Positions 1-5,530 of a DNA stretch of 6,641 nt are shown piece after piece. Positions within the stretch are counted from its first letter, which is position 1. Every line of letters starts with the position of its first letter. The stretch spans positions 1 to 6,641 of the forward strand of contig CAZBQG010000242.1 in assembly GCA_964493945.1 (NCBI GenBank). The letters run 5' to 3'. This DNA comes from CAZBQG01 sp964493945. Its GTDB lineage: Bacteria; Pseudomonadota; Alphaproteobacteria; Rhodospirillales; UBA2165. The translations under genes were made by a program, and so were the position numbers. The notes under the pieces were generated by a model. That model was not told the origin of the DNA, did no database searches, and worked only from the letters and a program-made list of their open reading frames with translations.

Positions 1-296
1 GGTAACCCTCACCCCTTCAAGGGCGCGGTGTCAGATCAAGTCGGAACTACTTCACATCAGCCATCCACCAACGCGGCCACGTCCTGCTCCTTGAGCTTGA
101 GCGTATCGCTCTGGACCCCTCCCAGCCCATAGCAGCCCGCATCATGGCCGCCCGGACCGCATTGCCATTCATGCTGTACAAAATCCCGGAGCCCAAAACC
201 GGGCTAATCGATGCCGGCGAACTGACCAGGCGGCTCCAGGCTGGCCGTGAAAGGGTAAGGGCCGATGCCCGTGCTCATAGACAATTGCCGCCCTGA
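1..296 (+). pseudogene. Decayed fragment of a small unrecognised (phage-like?) protein
   Basis: No intact gene is visible. Frame 1 at the very start reads GNPHPFKGAVSDQVG, a Gly-Asn-Pro-rich opening like that of many phage-type small proteins, then hits stops. From about position 75 the protein-like reading moves to frame 3, which runs open to a TGA at 294-296 and includes ALDPSQPIAARIMAARTALP followed by FMLYKIPEPKTG and a charged, helical tail. The only in-frame ATG (144) lies in the middle of this segment and has no convincing ribosome binding site, so the 5' part appears lost or frameshifted. The stop overlaps the ATG of the next remnant as TGATG, which suggests the two were once translationally coupled. 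A terminase-small-subunit-like or DUF-type accessory protein is possible, but this is a resemblance by eye only. The fragment is also cut by the window edge. Confidence 0.35.
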
Positions 297-522
297 TGAC
301 CGTCACATGCCCCGCCAGGCGCCTGCAATGGCCAATGGGCGATGCCCGCATCCATGGGGGCACCACACCGGCCAACGGACCGCCGAGGGCATCGAGAACA
401 TCCGCAAGGCCCACTGGAAGCATGGCCGTCGGTCAGCGGAGGCGGTCGGTCGGCGGAAACAGGGGATGGCCTTACGGCGGGAGATACGGCGGTTGTCGGA
501 GATGGCGAGGGCTTTGGAATAG
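296..522 (+). pseudogene. Frameshifted HGGxSTG-domain protein remnant
   Basis: The family signature is a Cys-rich start, then (A)NGRCxxHGGxSTGxRTxEG and a KHGRxSAEA tail. All pieces can be read here, but in different frames. MTVTC starts at 296 (frame 2). RQAPAMANGRC is in frame 1 up to 345. RIHGGTT is in frame 2 (347-366). TGQRTAEGIENIRKAHWKHG continues in frame 1 from 367, followed by RRSAEA and a basic, Leu-rich tail to the TAG at 520-522. This implies a deletion near 311 (the second Cys of the usual CxxxTxxGxPC segment is missing), one extra base near 346 and one lost base near 366. The function of this family is not established. Members are small, basic, Cys-containing proteins often seen in prophage or mobile surroundings. 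Compensating sequencing errors could explain the +1/-1 pair but not the missing N-terminal segment. Confidence 0.6.
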
Positions 523-664
523 GTATAGGATTTTATGGCTGATGGTCGTCAATCAGCGTAGAGAAAAGGAGACATCAATGTCCGCTCCACCCTCGCATAA
601 CAGACATAAAATAGGGCCATCGCTGACAGCCGCTTGTAGCCAAAACCGAACATCAGCCAGTCAT
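523..664. other. Short non-coding stretch with an orphan start signal
   Basis: No complete gene is seen. It is visibly more A+T-rich than its neighbours. AAAAGGAG (564-571) stands six bases before an ATG at 578, which is good spacing for a ribosome binding site. The frame reads MSAPPSHNRHKIGPS and continues to a TAG at 824-826, but from about 665 on it lies antisense to the response-regulator remnant and cannot be genuine there. It may be the 5' end of a gene that was cut off. No terminator-like hairpin is evident downstream of the minus-strand stop at 665. Confidence 0.25.
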
Positions 665-931
665 TTACTCAACATCTGGTGCGAAGTTGTAGCCGACACC
701 GTGAACTGGGGCGAAAATCTTCGGGTCGCTGGGGTCATCCTCCATTTTCTTGCGGAGCTGGCGCACCATGACGTCGATCGTTCGGTCGTTGGGCGCCCAA
801 TCCCGGCCGCTGACCATATCCAATAGATGATCCCTGTTAAGCACGCGGTTGTTGCTGTTGACGAAGGCCGCCAGCAAATGAAATTCGCCACGCGTCAGGC
901 GGACATCTTCGCCCTCGGCGATGAGGCTTTC
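665..931 (-). pseudogene. OmpR-family response regulator, C-terminal DNA-binding domain only
   Basis: The minus-strand frame ending in TAA at 665-667 reads a typical winged-helix Trans_reg_C domain. It has EGEDVRLTRGEFHLLAAFV (first strands and helix 1), then RVLNRDHLLDMVSGRDWAP, NDRTIDVMVRQLRKKMEDDP (recognition helix and wing) and VHGVGYNFAPDVE at the end. Such regulators are normally about 220-250 residues, with an N-terminal receiver carrying the phosphorylated Asp. Only about 88 residues of the effector domain are present. Upstream of about 931 the same frame stays open to 1717 but is a non-homologous mirror of the aldolase remnant and dctM, so it is not part of the protein. No receiver motif, start codon or ribosome binding site lies at the boundary. 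The remnant could still bind DNA if expressed by read-through, but more likely it is dead. No partner histidine kinase is in view. Confidence 0.8.
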
Positions 932-937
932 GCGGTG
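917..937. other. Breakpoint joining two truncated genes
   Basis: Response-regulator homology on the minus strand fades at about 926-931 (Ser-Leu-Ile-Ala-Glu-Gly-Glu before the LTRGEF motif). Class II aldolase homology on the plus strand begins at about 926-935 (Phe-Ala-Val-Phe-Met-Arg-Asn-His-Gly). Both genes lose their N-terminal part at this one point and face away from each other. The sequence alone cannot tell a real deletion or inversion junction from an assembly error. The boundary can only be placed within about 20 bases, because both readings are plausible across it. Confidence 0.6.
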
Positions 938-1213
938 TTCATGCGCAACCACGGCATCACCTTTTGCGGCCGCTCGGTGGAACATGCGGCGATGATTGGC
1001 GTCTTTTTGGAGAAGGCCTGCCGGCGGCAGCTGGATATGGCCGCCACCGGCCTCGAATGGAGTTGGCCCGATGAAGAGGAATCCGCGCTGCGTACCAGTC
1101 AGGTCCTGACCGAAATCCATATCCGCCATTCCTGGGACTATTATTGCCGCAAGCTGGACTGGTGGACGGCCCGCCAGACGAGCGCCGCCCAAGGATTGTT
1201 CGGGCCGGCCTAG
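926..1213 (+). pseudogene. Class II aldolase/adducin family protein, C-terminal fragment
   Basis: The plus-strand frame ending in TAG at 1211-1213 reads FAVFMRNHGITFCGRSVEHA, then MIGVFLEKACRRQLDMAATGL, and ends with an Ile-Arg-His-Ser-Trp-Asp-Tyr-Tyr-Cys-Arg-Lys-Leu-Asp segment. The RNHG motif supplies the third zinc-ligand His of class II (fuculose-phosphate aldolase-like) enzymes, and the FLEKAxRxQL helix and WxYYxRKLD tail are typical of the family. The N-terminal two thirds, including the HxH zinc-ligand pair and the catalytic acid, are missing. About 95 residues remain of an expected 240-260, so the product cannot be active. The frame is open back to 827 only because it mirrors the response-regulator remnant. 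The stop overlaps the stop of the convergent dctM, so this end of the gene is in its original setting and probably belonged to the same catabolic locus. The natural substrate is unknown. Confidence 0.75.
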
Positions 1214-2526
1214 CGACCGATCAGAGACGGCAGGGCGGTGGCGATCCCGGGCACATAGACAACAACCAAAAGCAACAGCAGCTCCAGGATGATGAACGGC
1301 GTCACCGCCACATAAACCTGGCGCATGGTGGTGTCCGGCGGCGCCACTCCTTTCATGCAGAATAAAAGCAAACCGAAAGGCGGCGTCGTCAGGCTGATCT
1401 CCATGACCAGCAGCAAGAGCACGCCAAACCAGATGACATCGTAACCCGCCTGCTCGGCCAGCGGCATAAAGAAGGGCAGGGTGATCAAAAGCATGCTGAG
1501 CTGGTCCATGAAGGCGCCCAGGAACAACAGGATGCCAATCATGGTGAAGAGCAGCACCATGGGACCAAGGTTGGCCTTTTCCACCAAACTGAGCAATCCA
1601 TGAGTGGCGCCGGAAAAGGCCAGAATCTGTGAAAAAGTCAGCGACCCGGCGATGATCAGCAAGATGGTGGCGGTGATCTTGGTGGTCTCGCGCACGGCCT
1701 GAAAGAAGCTCGGCCATTCAAGCCGGCGGTAAACGGCGGCGGCGCCCAGCGCCGCCAGGGCGCCTAGCGACGCCGATTCCGTCGGCGTGGCGATACCAAA
1801 CAGGATGCTGCCGACGACCACGGCGAAGAGGGCGAACAGGGGTACCACATAGATGACAAAGGGCCGCCACCGCTGCCAGACGCCCAGTCTTTCCATATCA
1901 TAGGCCGGCGCCAAACTTGGATCGGCCCAGCAGTGCACGATGACATAGGTGAAATGAATGGCCGCCATCAGCAGGCCCGGCAGGATGCCGGCAATCAAAA
2001 GCTTGCCGATGGAGATGCCGGCCAGGCTGCCCAAGAGCACGGCCAGGGCCGAGGGCGGGATAAGCATGGCGATGCCGCCGGTGGCCATAATCGGGCCCAT
2101 GGCCATGGACGGATGATAGCCGCGCCGGCGCATCTCGGGCATCAATGTGCTGCCCAGCAGGGCCGTGTTGGCCATGGTCGAGCCCGACAGGGTGGAGAAG
2201 ATGGTGCCGCCGACGATGGCCACTAGGGAGAGCCGTCCGGGAACCCGGGTGATCAGACGCTCGACCGCATCGATGGCCTTCACCGCGACGCCGCTCTGGA
2301 ACAGGATCTCGCCCATCAGCACGAACATGGCGATGGGCGCCAGGGCAAAGGTGGCGACGGCATCTTGCGTGTTGCGCGCCAGTTGGACCAGCCCGGCATT
2401 GCCGCCCAGGAAGACAAGCGCGCCGACGATGTTGACCGCGATGAAAGCAAGCGCCACGGGCACGCCCAACATCATCAAGGCGACCACGCCGCCGATCAGC
2501 AGGCTAAGCGCCCAGTACCATTCCAT
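1210..2526 (-). CDS. dctM: TRAP transporter large permease subunit, DctM family
   Basis: This is the ion-coupled membrane channel of a tripartite ATP-independent periplasmic transporter for an organic acid. At 438 residues it has the normal family length and is almost wholly hydrophobic, with about 12 membrane segments. Family motifs in order: MLGVPVALAF (residues 19-28), STLSGSTMANTALLGS (111-126), the IPPS turn followed by SIGKLLIAGILPG (156-184), GIATPTESASLGALAAL (244-260), and SLTTPPFGLLLF near 378-389 with MKGVAP after it. The ATG at 2524-2526 is preceded by GGAGG (complement of 2537-2541) with 10 bases of spacing. It lies three bases after the dctQ stop, so the two are co-translated. 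The last codon overlaps the convergent aldolase fragment in CTAG. The substrate cannot be read from this subunit, because specificity lies in DctP. Confidence 0.95.
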   Translation of the reverse strand: MEWYWALSLLIGGVVALMMLGVPVALAFIAVNIVGALVFLGGNAGLVQLARNTQDAVATFALAPIAMFVLMGEILFQSGVAVKAIDAVERLITRVPGRLSLVAIVGGTIFSTLSGSTMANTALLGSTLMPEMRRRGYHPSMAMGPIMATGGIAMLIPPSALAVLLGSLAGISIGKLLIAGILPGLLMAAIHFTYVIVHCWADPSLAPAYDMERLGVWQRWRPFVIYVVPLFALFAVVVGSILFGIATPTESASLGALAALGAAAVYRRLEWPSFFQAVRETTKITATILLIIAGSLTFSQILAFSGATHGLLSLVEKANLGPMVLLFTMIGILLFLGAFMDQLSMLLITLPFFMPLAEQAGYDVIWFGVLLLLVMEISLTTPPFGLLLFCMKGVAPPDTTMRQVYVAVTPFIILELLLLLVVVYVPGIATALPSLIGR

Positions 2527-2529
2527 GGA

Positions 2530-3063
2530 TCAGGCCCCTCCCGGTCCGGGCGGCTGGCGGCTTTCCGGCGTTTCCGGCCCTTTGGCCAGGATGCGCATGA
2601 ACTCGATGGATAGGAGCAGGGCGCCGAAGGGCAGTGGCGCCAGCAACCACCATTCGGAAAAAATGTAGGTCCTGAACACCAGCCGGGCGCCTTCGAAGGA
2701 GCGCCAGGTGGCCAGGGTGCCGGCGTAAACGAGGGTCAGGCTCGCCGCCAGCCCGATGCCGCCGGCCAGCCATCCGGCTAGGCGCCGGGGGGTGCGTGGC
2801 AGGGCATCGACGACGAACTCCACCGCCACATGGGCGCCCAGGCGAAGCGCCCAGCCGGCGCCCAGCACGGTGATGCCATAGAGGCTGTATTCGGTGAATT
2901 CGATGACTCCGGGAATGCCCTTGCCCACACCGACGACGCGCAGCACGACGTCAGCGCAGATCATGGAAGCGATAGCGACCAGCATCACCCCCGCCGCCAC
3001 GGCCGAGGCGCTGAGCAATCGCTCATAGGCGCGAACCAAGCTCGCCATGGCCTCCACAATCAT
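2530..3063 (-). CDS. dctQ: TRAP transporter small permease subunit, DctQ family
   Basis: This is the small four-helix membrane partner of DctM. At 177 residues it is the usual size. Hydrophobic segments lie at about residues 21-43, 57-75, 98-118 and 138-158. Family features include the Glu-containing stretch VIEFTEYSLYGITVLGAGWA (53-72) and LGAHVAVEFVVDALP (75-89), which matches the conserved G-x-H-V-x-V/I-x-x-x-x-x-x-L-P segment after helix 2. The C-terminus is a Pro/Gly-rich tail. Two starts are possible. The ATG at 3063 gives MIVEAMASL but has no clear ribosome binding site. The ATG at 3048 (MASLVRAY) has GGAGG only two bases upstream, too close to be ideal. The longer form is given here. 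The gene lies 73 bases after dctP and just before dctM, the standard P-Q-M operon order. Confidence 0.92.
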   Translation of the reverse strand: MIVEAMASLVRAYERLLSASAVAAGVMLVAIASMICADVVLRVVGVGKGIPGVIEFTEYSLYGITVLGAGWALRLGAHVAVEFVVDALPRTPRRLAGWLAGGIGLAASLTLVYAGTLATWRSFEGARLVFRTYIFSEWWLLAPLPFGALLLSIEFMRILAKGPETPESRQPPGPGGA

Positions 3064-3081
3064 ACTTTGGGCCGGGGGTGG

Positions 3082-3098
3082 CCGGGGTTTATCCCCGG
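3082..3098 (-). promoter_or_regulatory. Hairpin in the dctP-dctQ gap
   Basis: CCGGGG (3082-3087) and CCCCGG (3093-3098) form a six-pair all-G/C stem with a five-base loop. A second copy of CCCCGGGG (3114-3121) lies nearby and could compete for pairing. There is no U-tract, so this is not a classical terminator. A stable stem between binding-protein and permease genes is a common way to protect the upstream mRNA and lower downstream expression. That role is inferred here. Confidence 0.4.
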
Positions 3099-3136
3099 GG
3101 CTGGCTCGCGCCGCCCCGGGGTGGTTCGGATGTCAG

Positions 3137-4108
3137 CTACTTGGACAGCAGGGGGCGCAGCTTCTTCATGGTTGCGGGGCGCTCTTTTTCGAGCAGCGCC
3201 CAGTAGGCGTCCTGTGCCGTCGACAAATATTTCCCCGCCGCGCCGCCGGACAGGGAAATGACTTTCATACCCTTATCCACCATGCGCTTACCGGCTGCCT
3301 TGTCTTTCGACAGAAAGGCGGTCGCCTGGGCGCCCTCGACCTCGGCCGAGGCTTTGCTCAGGATCGCGCGCTGGGCCTTGCTCAGGCCGTCCCAGCGCTT
3401 CAGGTTCATGGTGATGGTGACGATGGCATGGTAGAAGCCGGGATCCACCCTGAATTTGGTAACCTTGTCCCAGCCGGCCGGCGCCACTTCGCTCATCACG
3501 TTGGCGTAGCCATCGACAACGCCCCGTTCCATGGCGGTATAGACTTCGCCCCGGCTGGTCTCCAGCTGGTTGGCGCCCAACCTGGCGAAGAACTCCCGAT
3601 AAGTGGGCGTGGTCCGCAATCTGAGGCCCTTGAAGTCGGCCAGCGTCTTGACCCGTTTGTTGAGGAAGACATGGAACTGAATGCCGTGGCCGTATTGGGC
3701 CAGGAAATGCCAGCCCGCCGCATGGTATTTTTCCTGCAAAAGGGCGATGGCGCCGTTCCTGCGCTGCTCGGCCGGCGAGACGGTGGCCAGCTGCAGGGCA
3801 TCCGCCTCGATCATCAACCCCCGATAATAGGCCGGCGGCAGGGCGGCGACATCGAGGATACCCGAAGAGACGGCGTTGCCCATCTCGCGCCTGGGAATGG
3901 CCTCGGGGCCGATGACGGGGGCGAAACGGATCGATCCCTTGCCCGCCTTGTTGACATTGACGGTGAATTGGTTGAACAGGGCGCGGAACAAGGATTTGTT
4001 CGACTTGATGAACATGGCGCCTTTTACGACGGCTTCAGCGGCGTCCGCCGGGCGGACACCGACCAGGGCCACGATCCCGACCAGAACGGCCAGTACAAAT
4101 GCTCGCAT
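3137..4108 (-). CDS. dctP: TRAP transporter substrate-binding protein, DctP family
   Basis: This is the periplasmic receptor that captures the substrate and hands it to DctQM. It is 323 residues long. A Sec signal peptide covers residues 1-23, with a hydrophobic core from 4 to 17 and ADA before a likely cut at 23/24. The mature domain shows the family pattern: ISSG-like SSGILDVAALPPAYY (81-95), a GIQFHVFLNKRVKTLADFKG stretch (142-161), then LRLRTTPTYREFFARLGAN (162-180). Arg165 in the last stretch is in the position of the conserved Arg that pairs with the substrate carboxylate. GEVYTAMERGVVDGYAN (187-203) follows, and a helical C-terminus closes the protein. The Arg predicts a carboxylate ligand. 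Nothing more specific can be said from sequence. The start is well supported by GGGAGG eight bases upstream of the ATG at 4106-4108. It is the first gene of the minus-strand operon, divergent from the M24 hydrolase gene. Confidence 0.95.
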   Translation of the reverse strand: MRAFVLAVLVGIVALVGVRPADAAEAVVKGAMFIKSNKSLFRALFNQFTVNVNKAGKGSIRFAPVIGPEAIPRREMGNAVSSGILDVAALPPAYYRGLMIEADALQLATVSPAEQRRNGAIALLQEKYHAAGWHFLAQYGHGIQFHVFLNKRVKTLADFKGLRLRTTPTYREFFARLGANQLETSRGEVYTAMERGVVDGYANVMSEVAPAGWDKVTKFRVDPGFYHAIVTITMNLKRWDGLSKAQRAILSKASAEVEGAQATAFLSKDKAAGKRMVDKGMKVISLSGGAAGKYLSTAQDAYWALLEKERPATMKKLRPLLSK

Positions 4109-4264
4109 ATCTAAAACCTCCCTCTGAGAATTGAAATGACGCTATATTAAAAAAGACTCGCTCCCCTCGATTGGTGTCAAACTTGCCATTGAGGAAGAGG
4201 GCTGTCAATTATTAGCGCCGCCTGTTATTGACTTGACCAACAAGGGATGGAGCGAGGAGCAGCC
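4109..4264. promoter_or_regulatory. Divergent promoter region of dctP and the M24 hydrolase gene
   Basis: This is the only sizeable intergenic region of the catabolic locus and it serves both directions. It is A+T-rich at 4131-4158 (GCTATATTAAAAAAG). On the minus strand a perfect TTGACA lies at 4180-4175, but no good -10 box stands 16-18 bases after it; the nearest A+T-rich box is about 25 bases away. On the plus strand no convincing sigma-70 pair is seen. The dctP ribosome binding site (complement of 4117-4122) and that of the M24 gene (GAGGAG, 4254-4259) mark the ends. Confidence 0.5.
4165..4194. promoter_or_regulatory. Imperfect palindrome, candidate operator
   Basis: CCTCGATTGG (4165-4174) and CCATTGAGG (4186-4194) are inverted copies with one mismatch and one bulged base, separated by 11 bases. 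The spacer contains the minus-strand TTGACA (4175-4180), so a protein bound here would cover that possible -35 box and sit between both genes. No regulator gene is intact in the window. A locally or distantly encoded transcription factor is presumed. Confidence 0.3.
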
Positions 4265-5461
4265 GTGAGTGCCAACGAAGCCCAATTGAGAATTCCCGTC
4301 AGCATTTCGGATGCCGAACTGGAGCGGCGCTGGAATGCGGTCAGGGCCATGATGGAGGCTGAAAATCTGGACTTCCTGATTGTCCAGAACTGCACTGATT
4401 ATTTGGGCGGCTACGTCAAATGGTTCACCGACATGCCGGCCCTGCACAACTATCCGGTAACCGTGATTTTCCCGCGCCAGGACACCATGACCACCATCTG
4501 GAGCGGGCCCAGCCCACCGGCCGAGCCCAATCCGCCGGCCTGGTCCCTGCGCGGCGTCGGCAAGCGCCTCAGTGTGCCGATCATTCCGGCCTTGGGCTAT
4601 TCCTCTGGGTTCGATGCCGACGCGGTGGTCGCCGAATTGGCGCCTTGCGGTAATTGCCGCATTGGCCTGGTCGGTCTCGGTTTTATCTCGGCCGCATTCT
4701 ACAAGACGGTGACCGAAAAGCTGAGTGCCGCCACATTCAGCGAAGCTACCGAACAGGTGGATGCCATCAAGGTGATCAAGAGCGCGGAGGAAATGGACCT
4801 GATCCGCCAGGTCTGCCGGGACCAGGATGCCACCTTCGACTATGCCCTGACCCGCATCCAGCCCGGACGTCGGGACTATGAGGTTTATGCCGACATCCGC
4901 CACAAATGCATGCTGCTGGGCTCGGAACAGCAATTGGTGATGGTCGGCTCGGCGCCACGCGGCGAAACCGGCGTCATGTATTACGAACATTTCGGCAATC
5001 GCGTAATCGAGGAAGGCGACAGCTTCACCTTCCTGATCGAATCCAACGGACCCAGCGGTTTTTACGGCCATGTGGCGCGCATCGTCAGTCTGGGCGATCC
5101 CGCGCCCGAACTCCTCGAACAGTACCAGATCGCCATTGAGGCCCAGAAAGTCACCCTGGACATGCTCAAGCCCGGCGCCGATCCGGGCGAGATATGGGAT
5201 GCCAACAACGACTTCCTGCGCGCCCGAGGCTATCCCGAGGAGACCCGCATCTACGCCCACGGCCAGGGCTATGATCTGGTCGAGCGGCCGTCGATTGATC
5301 CCCACGAAACCATGCCCATTCAGGCTGATATGAATATCGCCGTGCATCCCACGGTCTATTCGGACAAGGCCTTCGCCTTCGTCTGCGAGAATTACCGGAT
5401 CGGGCAAACGGGCGTCGAGGAGTGCCTACACCTGACCGAACAGAAAGTGTTCACCCTGTAG
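4265..5461 (+). CDS. M24 family (creatinase/prolidase-fold) hydrolase with altered metal site
   Basis: Predicted cytoplasmic hydrolase of a C-N bond, with an N-terminal creatinase-type domain (about residues 15-140) and a C-terminal pita-bread catalytic domain (about 165-395). Landmarks are the RWNAVRAMMEAENLDFLIV opening, VDAIKVIKSAEEMDLIRQVC between the domains, GDSFTFLIESNGPSGFYGHV, AHGQGYDLVERP (His332) and the terminal CENYRI (Glu375). Aligned by eye to aminopeptidase P, the five canonical ligands D, D, H, E, E become Glu259, His269, His332, His361 and Glu375. It may therefore not be a peptidase; creatinase and ectoine hydrolase are known non-peptidase M24 enzymes. The GTG start at 4265 is chosen for GAGGAG five bases upstream, giving 398 residues. 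An ATG at 4247 (404 residues) has a poorly spaced AAGGG. The next ORF starts 18 bases after the stop. Family confident, substrate unknown. Confidence 0.88.
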   Translation: MSANEAQLRIPVSISDAELERRWNAVRAMMEAENLDFLIVQNCTDYLGGYVKWFTDMPALHNYPVTVIFPRQDTMTTIWSGPSPPAEPNPPAWSLRGVGKRLSVPIIPALGYSSGFDADAVVAELAPCGNCRIGLVGLGFISAAFYKTVTEKLSAATFSEATEQVDAIKVIKSAEEMDLIRQVCRDQDATFDYALTRIQPGRRDYEVYADIRHKCMLLGSEQQLVMVGSAPRGETGVMYYEHFGNRVIEEGDSFTFLIESNGPSGFYGHVARIVSLGDPAPELLEQYQIAIEAQKVTLDMLKPGADPGEIWDANNDFLRARGYPEETRIYAHGQGYDLVERPSIDPHETMPIQADMNIAVHPTVYSDKAFAFVCENYRIGQTGVEECLHLTEQKVFTL

Positions 5462-5479
5462 GTGCCAGAGGAGTGGATC

Positions 5480-5530
5480 ATGGATGCTGACCTTCAGCCC
5501 CCCGAGCGGATCACGGAGCCACCGCGATGA
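5480..5530 (+). CDS. 16-codon ORF with strong ribosome binding site, coupled to the reductase gene
   Basis: AGAGGAG (5467-5473) stands six bases before an ATG. The frame encodes MDADLQPPERITEPPR and stops at TGA 5528-5530. That stop overlaps the ATG of the following reductase gene as ATGA. The strong signal and four-base overlap suggest that ribosomes finishing this ORF restart on the reductase, so it may act as a coupling leader rather than produce a functional peptide. It has no membrane segment or repeat and is not a recognised peptide. The reductase also has its own weaker GGAG (5515-5518) inside this ORF. Its reality as a translated ORF is inferred only from these signals. Confidence 0.4.
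   Translation: MDADLQPPERITEPPR

Noticed and set aside
296..826. A 176-codon plus-strand gene
   Set aside because: It mixes one frame of the broken HGGxSTG gene with the antisense of the response regulator. It is not a coherent protein.
665..1717. A single 350-codon minus-strand gene
   Set aside because: Only its last 88 or so codons resemble a protein (response-regulator effector domain). The upstream part mirrors the aldolase remnant and dctM in the wrong frame.
3047..4114. Long plus-strand ORF antisense to dctP
   Set aside because: The minus strand carries a full TRAP binding protein with signal peptide and ribosome binding site. The plus ORF is a mirror frame of G+C-rich coding DNA.
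4205..5407. 400-codon minus-strand ORF antisense to the M24 gene
   Set aside because: The plus strand shows clear M24 motifs and a ribosome binding site. The antisense frame has none and is a codon-bias artefact.
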